A stretch of DNA of 64,000 bases, taken from Nageia nagi (Eukaryota; Pinophyta). This document shows, one piece after another, positions 24,511 through 36,057 of the stretch. Positions within the stretch are counted from its first letter, which is position 1; each line of letters opens with the position of its first letter. The notes under the pieces were generated by a model. It saw only the letters and a program-made list of their open reading frames with translations, ran no database searches and was not told where the DNA came from. The stretch is taken from contig JBITNC010000001.1 of the NCBI GenBank assembly GCA_050084985.1, forward strand, positions 146,072,001-146,136,000, read 5' to 3'. The translations under genes and the position numbers were made by a program.

Positions 24511-26072
24511 TATTATTCTTTCATAATCACACTCTAAGAATAGGGTAACATTTTTATATTTTTATTCTTTCATTCATTTCAAATAAATTCATTCTTAATT
24601 CCTTCTTCTTACATCCCTTTCACATTTTGTAAATATTCAAAAGGTGTATATTCTTTGTACTTATTCATTTGGTCAAAGTTTATTAACTTTTCAAAGTTCT
24701 AAGTACTATCTATGTAAATAAGTCTTAAACATTTTGATTTGAAGCTTAAATGCTATATAGTAGGTGTTGTAATATGTCCCATAGGTTATTTATAGTTTGT
24801 CAAACACTTTTTAGTAATCATACATAAGTTTGAAGTCATAAGTTATTATTAATATGTCGAAGTCATTTCTAGGAAGTAATGAATCATGTCCAATAAATAC
24901 CACCACATGTAAGGGAAGTAATTATCTAAGTCAAGTCTAAGCATTGTACAAACCCAAATCTTTCTTATAAGTATTGTAGATAAGAGTCTCTATTGAGTTG
25001 AAGTCACCAACGAGTAATAAGGTAAAGCCTATGCATATCTAGATAAAAGTTCCATTATATGCCAAAAATTAGTGAGAGGTATTTCAAGAAGTCCATTATC
25101 CTAAGCCCACCAATTTTGAGTGATGATATCATACTTTTTTCCTATAATTAGTGGGTCTTGATAAAATCATCAGTAGAAGTTATGATGTTTAGTAGGAGAT
25201 ATTTCAAAAGAATTAGCAAATAAAACCCATCAATTTTAAGTGATGACATTAGACATCCTACCAAAAATCATCAAGTGTTAAGTAAGTCTCTTCCATCACT
25301 AAATCCCATTGAGATGAAATAGAATCCACCAAGCACATAAAGGTGTAATGGGTTAGGAAGAACACTTGAGTATACTTAATCATGAGTGTTTGATCCCTAT
25401 GGATTTGTTAATGTATCAACCATGACTCATTTCTACATGAAAGTAGTCATTCTTCTTGGGATATTGATGATACACTATTGATTTCTCTCATTATTCTATG
25501 CAACCTAGAACTATAGTGATCACCATTAATGATTGTAGAGAATTAGATGGCTACCAATAGAGCACAAAGATAAACCATACAAATCAAGCCAATAGCTAAT
25601 ACATTTATAATCAACTATAGTCTTGAAAGGATGTAGCCAAAGATAGATAAGAAGGATTATAGTTAGTAAGTACAATAGTTCAAAGATTTCAAACTCGTAG
25701 AATTTGGTGCTAATTGTACTATCACTGTGTAATCTAATACAATTGCAAATATAATTTGTACATTTGTAAATAGTTCCTTATAATTTTCTTAGTCAATAGC
25801 TTAGTTAAGAACATTAATGATGGACAACCACCCAATTGTAGATGTAAATATATAAATAGTGGACTATTATAGGTCTAAAAGGTCATATATTCTAGCAAAT
25901 TTTCTCAAATATGTAAGATACTTTCATGTCTAATAATGTAATTTGATAATGTTTTTCCCATTGCAACATGTGTCTCTTTATTATACTTTGTGAAAGTTAT
26001 GCATGAAGTGTTATTTTATATTATGGTATTGTATTATTATTGTGAGACCCCAAGGGTAAAATATCATTTTAT
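24511..26072 (+). mobile_element. 3' LTR of gypsy element B
   Basis: Direct repeat of 12293 to about 13855. TATA motif at 25849-25858. The right end falls near CCCCAAGGGTAAAATATCA. Just beyond, ATTTTATTATGGTAGTGTATTATT (split here as ATTTTATTATGG and TAGTGTATTATT) nearly repeats 26016-26040, a small tandem duplication across the end. No convincing target duplication was found: AATAT occurs before the left LTR and at 26060-26064, but neither boundary is sharp. Confidence 0.7.
25849..25858 (+). promoter_or_regulatory. TATA box in B 3' LTR
   Basis: TATATAAATA, same context as in the 5' LTR copy. Confidence 0.4.
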
Positions 26073-26478
26073 TATGGTAGTGTATTATTTTTTATTAGCA
26101 CCATCTTGGGTGATATGGACCCCAAGATGAAACCAAATCCTAATGCTATGGTGAAATAAGATTTTATTGATTGGTTAGAATATATAAATGGTGTGATCAT
26201 GTTAATTCATCTAACATGATCCATAGAGGATTATGGTAGTTAATACTAGAAATAAAGAGGTTGATTGATTCTAATAGTTGATCAACTTATCCCACTTGAG
26301 GGTCAATTGACCATTAAGATAGAATCATGTTGGATCCTCTTAATGTCCCTTGAAAATGCTAAATTTGGTGAAATAATTTGATGCACTATATTATTTCATG
26401 ATGTGTGTTTTTCATGTATTTTTATGAATGGAGAAGAAAGAAACACATAGGATTGTGTTGTTCCTAAGAGGGGGAGTT
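26073..26478 (+). mobile_element. 3' tail of an internal region with polypurine tract, upstream of C LTR1
   Basis: No gene. The last part (about 26370-26478) resembles the 3' tail of element C before its second LTR: CATAGGATTGTGTTGTTCCTAAGAGGGGGAG here against AAGGACTATGTTACTTTTTAAGGGGGGG (each longer stretch read in pieces) at 36026-36053. The tract TAAGAGGGGGAG at 26465-26476 is a PPT, which should precede a 3' LTR, not a 5' LTR. This implies an earlier unit of the same family once stood to the left. The first 300 bases are unassigned. Confidence 0.5.
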
Positions 26479-29400
26479 TGTGACAATGCCATTGCACCTT
26501 AAAATTTAAATCTCTATAATGAATCACCAAATCTCATTATGGTTTGATTATCATCAAGATTTTTAATGTGAATAAGATCATGAGATAAATAATAATACCT
26601 AAATATCTACAATATCTATGATAAATTGATGGATGGATTCAATATTTTGTGTGACATAGGTGATGAGTTGAATTAATGAGAGAATTAGTATGGATATTCT
26701 AAGGAACCAAGATAAGTGGTTATGGGAACACATTGGTAAGAGCAAGAAAATGATTAGTATTGAATTTTTGACAAAATCATAAATACCTTCATAGATCATA
26801 TAGATTTCATATCATAATTTTATGTTTCAATCTTTGTGATGTGTATGATGCTCATGTATGTGTTAGTGTACACTAACAAAGCTTACCTTATAGGATAGGG
26901 AGGCCTTCATAGGTAAAAATTGTACTAAAAATATAGTGTATTTTCTTTAATTTGTTTGGAAACCTAAAATTGTTAATTTTTGAAACAAGGAATATTCCAC
27001 CCATTAGAATTTTAAATTTTACTACTAAAATTTGTTTTACAAGAATAAAAATTTAGGAGAAAGGTAAATTTTATTGTTAAAGGATTTCTTGTCATTTCAT
27101 GGGCTTACAAAGCTATTTTTGTGCCTTGCTAAAATAATTGAGAGAAACACCCCAAATAACTTCTCTCTTTTTTTTAGGTGCAACATGATTGATAAAATCT
27201 TTTATTCCCTAATGTTAGGTGTGAAATTATTTTTGGATGGTATGAGAGCTTTCAAATAAAATTATCCCTAAATCCCTCACAAAAAACATAAAATCCCCAC
27301 ACCCTATGTATAAATTGATGAAATGGATAAATAGTATTTGATGTGTACGGATTATACAACCTTTTAGATTATAAATGCTTGGAAAACTTTAGAAAAATAG
27401 GACACACATATCTCTCCTCCATTTTGGTTTTGGGTCCTATGAAGAGAAGGATACACCTATTCCAAAGTATCAAATTTTATAGAAGGTTAGAAACATAAAT
27501 TTAATGGGAAAAAAGCTTAATATGAGTGCCCATTTTATTGCCACATAGAGCTAATAGTAAAAACACTATTAGATAGAGACTAAGGTCTCTTTGTGGTATT
27601 ACAATGTATTTAATAGCTAAGAAAATAATAGAGTAATGAACCTACTTAATTTTGATTTCTTGTGTTAGGTATGGATAAGAGTTGGCACTAAATTTTCAAC
27701 TAATGAAAATGGTTCTAAAGTATTAAATACCATTACCATCATTTACAACTTTAAGCAAACCTACCAAAAATTATTGAAGGTGTGAGGAGACATCCATTTG
27801 AACACACTTGAACCCCTTTAGCTATAAATAAAGGTGTAGAGAATTAGAAAAAAATAATACCTATCTATGTATTACTATTTTCATTTTGTTTTGGTTATAC
27901 TAAAGCTTGGATTATGTGAAGAAAAGAAGTCTCTCTTTCCTCTCCAAGTCAAGGCGCATTCTTTTGTAATTATTTAAAAACAAATGTCTAGTGAAAGTAG
28001 TACTCTTTTGGTGTTATTTAAAATATGTATGGTATAATTATTTGATAAAATTCTATGAAATAGTTGATGATAATGGCTTTTTTCCATTTGAAATGACATG
28101 CTACCTAGTATATTTAGTATACTCATGTGATGGTTGGTACTTTCTATATATTTTTTTAAAGGGCATAGTTTTATATTGAATATTTGTAATTTGTTGAGAA
28201 AAATTTTAGCACAAATTTTATTGACTTATTACTCTTTTATGTAGTTTATTTGATAATTTTCCTTTTCATGTATGCTTATGAATTTGATTATAATTGTTTA
28301 TGTCTCCCTTTAGTCTTCTATACATATTTTCTTAGAAAGCCTCCATATTGATCTATGCTAGAAAAATGTTGTCAAAGAATTGGATATGCACCAAAATAAT
28401 TTTAGTTAGGATCTTAGTTTAGAGTAACTATTTTATACTCTATGGATTGCCACTTTCATGTCATAAAATTCAAATGATACTCATCCAATTTTGAATCTAG
28501 TTCTTTTTAATGGTGATATTATGAAATTTAACTATATATGAATGGATTCCTATTCCTATCAATGCATAAACTCTACTGAGATAAGACCAAACCTATTTTT
28601 TGGGCCATCAATTCTCTTTTTATGAGCTTGTAAAAGGGCACAGTGAAGATTGGGTTTTGATTACAATATTAAGTTTCTATCTTAACATCACTAGGTAAAT
28701 AGACTTATTGAGAGGCAAATTATTTTGCCTTCATCACCTATCTTTGGTCCTCCCAAATATATATTGGTGTAAGATATTTTCTACTTCATCTAATATTTAG
28801 AGTAATTCTTGGTGACCACCCAGCAAGGTGTATAGTTCACAAGTAGTTGCTAGAATAACCCTACATTCATTGAGATTGAATTCTAATTAATTTACCTTTG
28901 AAAAAATATTCCAGATAAAGTCTTTTATATAGTAGTGATAATGCAGAGATTAAAGTATTTATTTTACAAAATACCTCTATCTCTTTTAATTTGGTGTATT
29001 TTTCCATCTTGAGGTAACATAATTTTTCTTTTGGCACTATATGTCTTGAAGTCATATTAACTATGAGCTGAACCATTTAAATGTCTCATGAAAATATCTA
29101 GTATAGAAGTGGATGGTGTCTTACCTATTTATATAATGCATTAGCTTCAAATATTATACATATTTGTATGGTAATTTAAAGTTGATATGAATGTTATGTT
29201 TTTATTTTATCTTTAATATGAATTAACAAATAAAAGGTAGAAGATAGTATGAATTTAATTTTGAGTAAATATATCTTCCTTAAAATATGTTGGAATTTTG
29301 CAATACCATTTATTGTTTATGAAGATTTTTTGACATTTAAAATTAAACTAAAAACCAATTATTATCCACTAAATATTTACAAAAAGCTATAGTTCATGTG

Positions 29401-31211
29401 ATCAAGGAAGATAGGAATTATAAACTTCTTGAGACCCATAGTAATTTTTTAACTATTAGACACCATTATCATGCATCATTGTCAATTAATAAAAGGTTGT
29501 CCTAATCCTTCTCTTTCCTAGTACTCAATCCAACCACCAAGTTCCAAGGATATGTTTGATGCTCATTTCTCAAAGAATGATGGAGATGTCAATGCTCATT
29601 TCTTGAAGATCCATGGATGTGTTTCCACAATAAGACATAGAATGAATTACTAAGTAACATTGTTATACTTCATTTGTATTATGAGATGATGATGATGAGT
29701 TATCAAATCATGAAATTGTATTAGATTTATTATGTATTAATGTCTTGTAATAAGTTTATGAAAGCTATGTTATTAACCTAAATGTTGAAAATTGAAGTCA
29801 TGATATGTATTCAAGATTTTTGTAATTGATTATTAACTTAGAAATGCTGGATGTATCTCTTGTTCATATACTAAATGATAAATGAAAGGTGGATGAATTT
29901 ATTATATATTATTACATGTTAAGTTTTATGTTTTGAAAATTAGGAGTAAGAATTAATACTTTTTAGATGGATTAGGTTGTTAATCTTGACAAATCCAAGA
30001 TTATCCTAACAACTTAGAATAAACCCTAAACTAGAGTTAAAGTTGTAAATGATATTTTGTGAACATATGGAATATCTTAGGGAACCTTGGGATCAAATTA
30101 GGTATTATTAGGATCCAAAGGGATAATTGGGATCATTCAAGATGTTTTTGGATGAATGGAAGAAAAATAGTAGAGAAGCTTCACCAAATCAACCTACCTT
30201 GCTAAATAATAAATAAAAGGAATATTTCTTTTGTGAGGACCACTAAGCATCACATTACTTTTGTAGCAATAGTGGTTAAATCTTTCCTCACAACTTGCTA
30301 CTTTATGTATGCATGAAATATTTTAAAACATAGATTCATATATATGATATAATGCATATGGGACAAATAAATTTAGGTGACTTTCTAAGTAAGCCTTAAA
30401 CCAAAACTTTTGACAAAGATGAATGGTGTTTAACGCTACACTTGTCTTGTACCCACTTCACTATTGGAAAACATTAGTTTATGGGTAGTAGGACATAAGT
30501 GGTTCTTTTTTCAACAAATTTGAAAATAAATTAGACCAAAAAATCACTCAAGTATATTATATAATATCCATGGCTCCCCAAGATATGGGCATAGGAATGA
30601 AGAACCATATGGTGGGTCTAGCCGATAGATGTGGAAAACTTAGTACTCATATCCTTTCACAAGTGAGTTAAGCGAGGATAGGAATTAGAAAAAATACTAT
30701 TACCAAGTGAGGGTAATTAGTAGTCATACCACTTGTAGTTAGTATATAGGGGTATGATGAATGTTCCATAAGTGATGCTACCTACTCATAAGGAAACTTT
30801 CCTAGGATAAGTTAATTGGTCATATGAGATAGAGAGTTATCATCAGGTGATGATGAATAACTTAGTGGAAGTGAAATCTCTTTGATGATATTGGAATTAA
30901 GTAGAAAACCACTATGCCATGACTAGAAATCTTATTACACATGGGACATGGAATAGGAATGGTGAGGTTACTTTAGAGACATTTTTGACATGATGAGTGT
31001 TGAAAAGTGAACATTAGAAAAGTTTATTAGGGTTAGTTACACCAAGTTCTTGGCCAATATTACCATGTGAGTGCTAAGCTAGCTAGTAGCATATCAAGCT
31101 CATGTGGGATTGCCTGGTTCATTCCTAAAATATTGAGAGCTAAATTAAAAAAGAAGAAATTAGGTCTAAAATCTAGGGTTCTAGTTGATGGAAATAAGCT
31201 ATTTCATTACA
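26479..31211 (+). mobile_element. LTR1 of gypsy element C (4.7 kb)
   Basis: Starts TGTGACAATGCC after a PPT and ends ..CATTACA one base before the primer site at 31213, giving 4733 bases. Bases 27465-29370 match 36525-38420 in LTR2 (about 91% in the 190 bases around the TATA box), and 30095-31211 match 38425-39515. A TATA box lies at 27823-27830. The block at 26690-26890 matches A LTR sequence at 3400-3600 in reverse orientation, and the family likeness also extends to LTR E. Open frames such as 27991-28179 and 28867-29076 are not coding. Confidence 0.8.
27823..27830 (+). promoter_or_regulatory. TATA box in C LTR1
   Basis: TATAAATA within AGCTATAAATAAAGGTGTAG. A conserved GAAAAGAAGTCTCTCTTTCC stretch follows at about 27920-27945. 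Both are repeated in LTR2, and the TATA context occurs in A. Confidence 0.65.
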
Positions 31212-31212
31212 T

Positions 31213-31224
31213 TGGTGTCAAAGA
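31213..31224 (+). other. Primer binding site of element C
   Basis: TGGTGTCAAAGA, 9 of 12 to the initiator-Met primer consensus TGGTATCAGAGC, one base after the LTR end CATTACA. The identical layout in A and in the second C unit supports the call. Confidence 0.7.
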
Positions 31225-31297
31225 ATCAAGTTCAAACCCTCAAGCCTATGTTCCATGACTATTTTGCTATAAAATATTTAGTAAGTTTAGATTGAGT

Positions 31298-32660
31298 ATG
31301 CATGAGCCTAATAACAATACCATTTGGTTGACTCAAATTATGGAAATCCCAAGATGTGTGACTAGAGCTTTAGGAAATCTATGACAATGTGCCATGAATA
31401 GCCTTCCCATGAATGCCAATGCTAGTGAAAACCAAAGAAATGTAAATATTAGGGGGAAAATGCTAGAAGAGGAATAATGAGGAATACTAATAGGTAAGTC
31501 CCTACAAATGATATTGAAAGATCTTCTAGTCATTCTAATCAAAACAATGGAGGAGAAGAAGCCATCACAAGACTCCAAGAGCAAGTGGTAGAGTAGAAAG
31601 ATTTAATAAACAACCTATTGAGTTAGAGAATTGATCATCCAAGAAAATAATCTAATCTAATCCTTCTAGAATAAGCAAGATCAATTGGATTGAACAACCA
31701 AATTTAGGAAAGGATCAAACAAGAACTTGCATCTAATCTGAATAAAGCTCAAATATTGAAGTTTAATGGAAAGCATAAAGGTGAGCACACTAAAGTATGG
31801 TTAGAGGATGCTGAGACTTACTTTTGAATGAAAAATCTATCATTAGAAACCAAAACCATGTGGGCTACCTACAACTTTCAAGATATTGCTCTTGAATGGT
31901 GGAAAGCCTATAAAGTTGAGCATGGAATCCAATATTTGAAGTGCTCAAAATATATGGAATCATTTTGAAAGAGATTTATCCCTTAGGTCTATTTCAATAA
32001 AAAATATGGGGAATATTATACACTTCAATAAGGTTTTTTGAGTGTGCAAACCTATCTTTAGAATTTCATCAAACTTCTTAAGTATATTCTAGATGACAAA
32101 AATCACTTGAAGGTTCATTGATTCCTTGTGGGGTTGGACTCCAAAATCAAGATTTTGGTCAATGTACTAAACCCTAATACATTGGGAGAAGCTTATGATA
32201 TGGCTAAAAGAGCTAAAAGTAACTTGGACATAAAAAACCCTCATGAATTATGTGCCAGTTGAAAAAGACCAAGAACCTTTCTAGAGGAATAGAGGTGTTG
32301 AACAACAAGCTCCACACAATGGTAGTAGAAAAGTCAATCAAAATCATAAGGATGAAAATTTTTAGAGGTTTTAGAAGAAACAACTTGGGAATAAGTATTT
32401 CAAAAATAAGGGTTTCTAGAAGAAGAATCAATATTTCATATAAGAAAATCAAAACACTAGGAATGAAAATCAAGGATTTAGTAACTCAAACCATGGATTT
32501 CATGAGCAAAGAAATAACCAATACATTCCTAATGATAATAATTCCAAACAAAAGAAAGCTCCATGGGTTGGATGCTAAAACTATGGTGGAGAACACTATG
32601 CAAGTTAATGCCCTTTAAAGATAAACCCACCAAAGGATTATCAAATTTTTACAATGATTG
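31298..32660 (+). pseudogene. Element C gag (decayed)
   Basis: The ATG at 31298 opens MHEPNNNTIWLTQIMEIPRC and reaches a TGA after 28 codons; the partner copy at 39602 starts the same way. Then come MNANASENQ (about 31414), a capsid region near 31690-32240 (LKFNGKHKGEH..VWLEDAETYF; ATYNFQDIALEWWKAYKVEH; VGLDSKIKILVNVLNPNTLG) and a zinc knuckle remnant near 32570-32620 (C-x2-Y-GGEHYAS-x-C, second Cys changed to Tyr). Several stops and shifts. It matches A gag domain for domain and is probably the Retrotrans_gag plus CCHC type of chromoviruses. Confidence 0.75.
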
Positions 32661-35600
32661 GATTGAGGAAATCTTAAGGATAAGCTATACCTCTTCAGAT
32701 ATCAAGTAAAATTTTTGGTAAATATTTTAAATTTTTGATAGATTATGGTGCAATAGATAGTTTCATTTCAAATTATTTAGTTAAATACATGATTAAGGCA
32801 CTAGAATTTTTGAGAAATGGATGGAAAGTAGAGTTTGGGTCTAGTCAAAAGTGTTATGTCAAATAATGTTTTAGGAATGTTGAGATCAAGTTACCCAAGG
32901 GATTTATTATGTGGGATTTATATGTGGTTCCTTTACCTTCCTATGATATTATCCTTATAATGCATTGGTTGATGACACATAAGGCCTTGATTAATTTTCA
33001 AGAGAGATGGATGGAATATATTGATTTATCCCAAAATTGATATAGGGTGTTTAGTGATCAAGGACTATTTGAACCTTACTTGGTCACAACCATCCAAATG
33101 AGAAGAAGTATTATAAAAAGAGAAATGATCTTTGTAGTTAAAGTCAAAGAAGTGGAAGAAAATGATAAAGAGGTATTAATGTTAAATAAATATCATATGT
33201 TGAGGAATTAAAAGGATTTATTTCCCAAAGAATGACCATGTGTATCCCCAAAATGAGACTTTGACTTCTCAATAGATCTAGTGCCAAGAGCTAAACCTAT
33301 CTCTAGAACCTCCTATAGAATGAACATCATTGAGATGCAAGATTTAAAATTGTAGTTATAATATCTTTTGGAGAAAGGATTGATAAAGAATAGTGTATCA
33401 TCCTGGGGTACTCCTATAATATTTTTCAAAAAGAAGGATGGAACATTGAGATTATGTATTGACTATAGGATGTTCAATAAGGTCACCATCAAGAATAGGT
33501 ATTCTCTAACTAGAATTGATGACTTGTTCAACCAAATCAAAGATGTTGCTATCTTTTCTAAAATAGATTTGAGATCAGGTTATCACTAGTTAAGGATAAA
33601 AGAATCAAATACCTATAAGACAACCTTCAAAACTTGGTATGGACATTATGACTTTGTAGTCTTACAATTTAGATTAATGAATGTTCCTGCAGCATTCTTG
33701 AATCTAATGAATAATGTTTATCAATAATGCTTAGATAAATCTATGCTAGTGTTTTTAGATGATATTCTCATATACTTAAGGAATGAAGAAGACCATAACC
33801 ATCATTTGAGATTAGCCTTAGAGGTATTAAGATGATATCAACTATATGGTAAATTTTCTAAGTGTGATTTCTATGTTTCTCACATTCAGTATTTAGATCA
33901 CATTATTTTTACTGAAGGAATCTTAGTCAACCCAAAAAAGGTAGAAGCAATAATGAGTTGGCGTGCACCAAAAAATGTGACTGAGGTAAGAAGTTTCATG
34001 GGATTAGCTAGGTATTATAGAAGATTTGTTAATGAATTTTCAAAGATATAGAATCCTATCACTAATATATAGAAGAAAAATAAAGTGTTTAATTGGATAG
34101 AGAAATGTGAAAAAGCTTTCACAACTCTAAATTAAAAGCTTACCTTTGCATCAATTCTCATTATCCCTAAACCATACAGTGACTTTGTAGTGTGTATAGA
34201 TGCATCACTAGAAGGTTTGGGTGGATTAGTATTGTAAAATGAAAATCCCATAGTATATGAATCTAGAAAGTTAAAGCCAAATGAGTTGAATTATGCTACA
34301 CTTTATCTTGAGCTAACAACTATAGTGCACACACTCAAGATGTGGAGGCATTACTTACTAGGAAAACCTTTCAAATTGGAAGCAAACCATCCAAGCTTGA
34401 AGTACTTATTCACTTAGCTTAACTTAAATGCTAGGCAAAGGTGATGGATGGAATTTCTCCTAGAAAATGATTTTGGTATTGAGTATATGAAGGCTAAAGA
34501 AAATAAAGTGGTAGATACATTAAGTTAGAGAAGACATGTAAATGCTATGACAAGAAGCTAGTTTGACTTGTTTGGACAGGTGAGAATCTTACAACAAGAG
34601 GATCCGTATTATCAATCCATTAGGAAAATGATAAACAAAGGTAATCCTTCATCTCAATAATTTGCTAAAAAAGATGGAATTTTATATTTTAGAGATAGAT
34701 TAGTCATCCTAGAAGAAGAATATTTAAGAAATTTAATCCTACAAGAAGCCCATCATCCTCCATATGCAACGCATCTAGGAGGTACAAAGATAAGAAAAGA
34801 CTTGAAATAAAATTTCTATTAGGATGGAATGAAGGATATAGTAGAGTTTGTGGTAAGATGCTTGGAATGTTAGAAAGTGAAAGCTAAACATTAGCATTTG
34901 AGTGGATATTTGTATCCCCATGATATTTTGATACAAAATTGGAAAGTGATTTCAATGGATTTCATAGTTGGTTTACTAAAAACTAGATTTTATCATGACT
35001 CCATATTGGTTTTGGTTGATAAGTTAACCAAGGTTACTCATTTTATACCTAGTAACATTATATATGATGCCCCTATAGTAGCCAATAAGTTTGCACATGA
35101 AAATTTTAGATTACATGGATTTCCCTAATTAATAATCTCATATAGGGATTCTAAATTCACTTGAATAATCTAGAAATTGTTACATAAGGCATTAGGTACA
35201 AAGTTAAATATGAGATCAACTTATCATCCCAAGATATATGGGTAGATATAATGTGTAAATAATGTTCTTGAGGATATGCTCAGAATGTATTGCATGGAAC
35301 AAAAGACCAAATGGTATGATTATCTTTATTTGGTTGAGTTCGTATACAATAATGGCTATCATTCATCTTTAGGAAAGGATCCTTATGAAGCACTATATGG
35401 AAAGAGATGCTTAACTCCTTTGACATGGGATAATAGGGTGATGATCCAATTGGAAATGTTGAAGAAAATGGAGGAGCAGCTCAAGTTTATTCATCAAAAG
35501 TTGAAGGAAACTACTAATCGTAAAAGAGTTATGTAGATGTTAAGAGAACTCCCTGAGAATTTACCATGGGTGATAAGGTCTTTTTACAATTTTGACCGAT

Positions 35601-35976
35601 AAAAAATGCCATAAAGTCAACTAAATTAGATTCCTAGTTTGCTTTTCCTTTTGAAATTATAAAAAAGGAGAGTCTAATAGCCTAAAAACTTGCCTTACTA
35701 CCAAGTTTATCCAAAATGCATGATGTCTTTCATGTATCCTTGTTACAAAAATATATTATTGACCCTTCTCATGTTTTGGATTTCTTTGATTTGTAGATGC
35801 TAGATCCTCATGCCATTGAAGTACTTCTTGTCAATATCATAACTTTTATGACTAGGAAGCTAAGAAATAGAGAAGTTAATAAATGTCTAGTCCAATGGGA
35901 TAAATATTTCAAATCATACTCCACATGGGAAGATACAAGCACTATGAAAAGACAATTTCCATATTTGTTTACTTAA
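32661..35976 (+). pseudogene. Element C pol: protease, RT, RNase H, integrase, chromodomain (decayed)
   Basis: Best-preserved gypsy pol of the window. Protease near 32740: FLIDYGAIDSFIS, then LPSYDIILIMHWL. RT from 33368: [46 protein letters not shown], intact FLDDILIYL near 33750, and VRSFMGLARYYRRFVNEFSK near 33985. RNase H near 34170-34530: VVCIDASLEGLGG, YESRKLKPNELNYA, MKAKENKVVDTLS. Integrase: HHPPYATHLGGTKI and CLEC near 34750-34870; SMDFIVGLLKTRF from 34950; then SYRDSKFT, where the usual SDRD Asp is Tyr; and near 35240 G-stop-I-stop-CVNN, where the catalytic Glu is replaced by a stop. The C-terminal chromodomain-like RNREVNKCLVQWDKYFKSYS lies near 35870. About 25 stops. Confidence 0.85.
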
Positions 35977-36044
35977 CTAAGTATGTGAATCATTTATAAT
36001 TTTTTGTTTGTATATAAGAACAAAAAGGACTATGTTACTTTTTA

Positions 36045-36053
36045 AGGGGGGGT
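36045..36053 (+). other. Polypurine tract of element C
   Basis: AAGGGGGGG four bases before LTR2, which begins TGTCACAATCC at 36058. Confidence 0.75.
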
Positions 36054-36057
36054 ATAT

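Noticed and set aside
26060-26064. AATAT as target duplication of element B (also at 12288-12292)
   Set aside because: Neither LTR end is sharp at that point and the motif is common in such AT-rich sequence.
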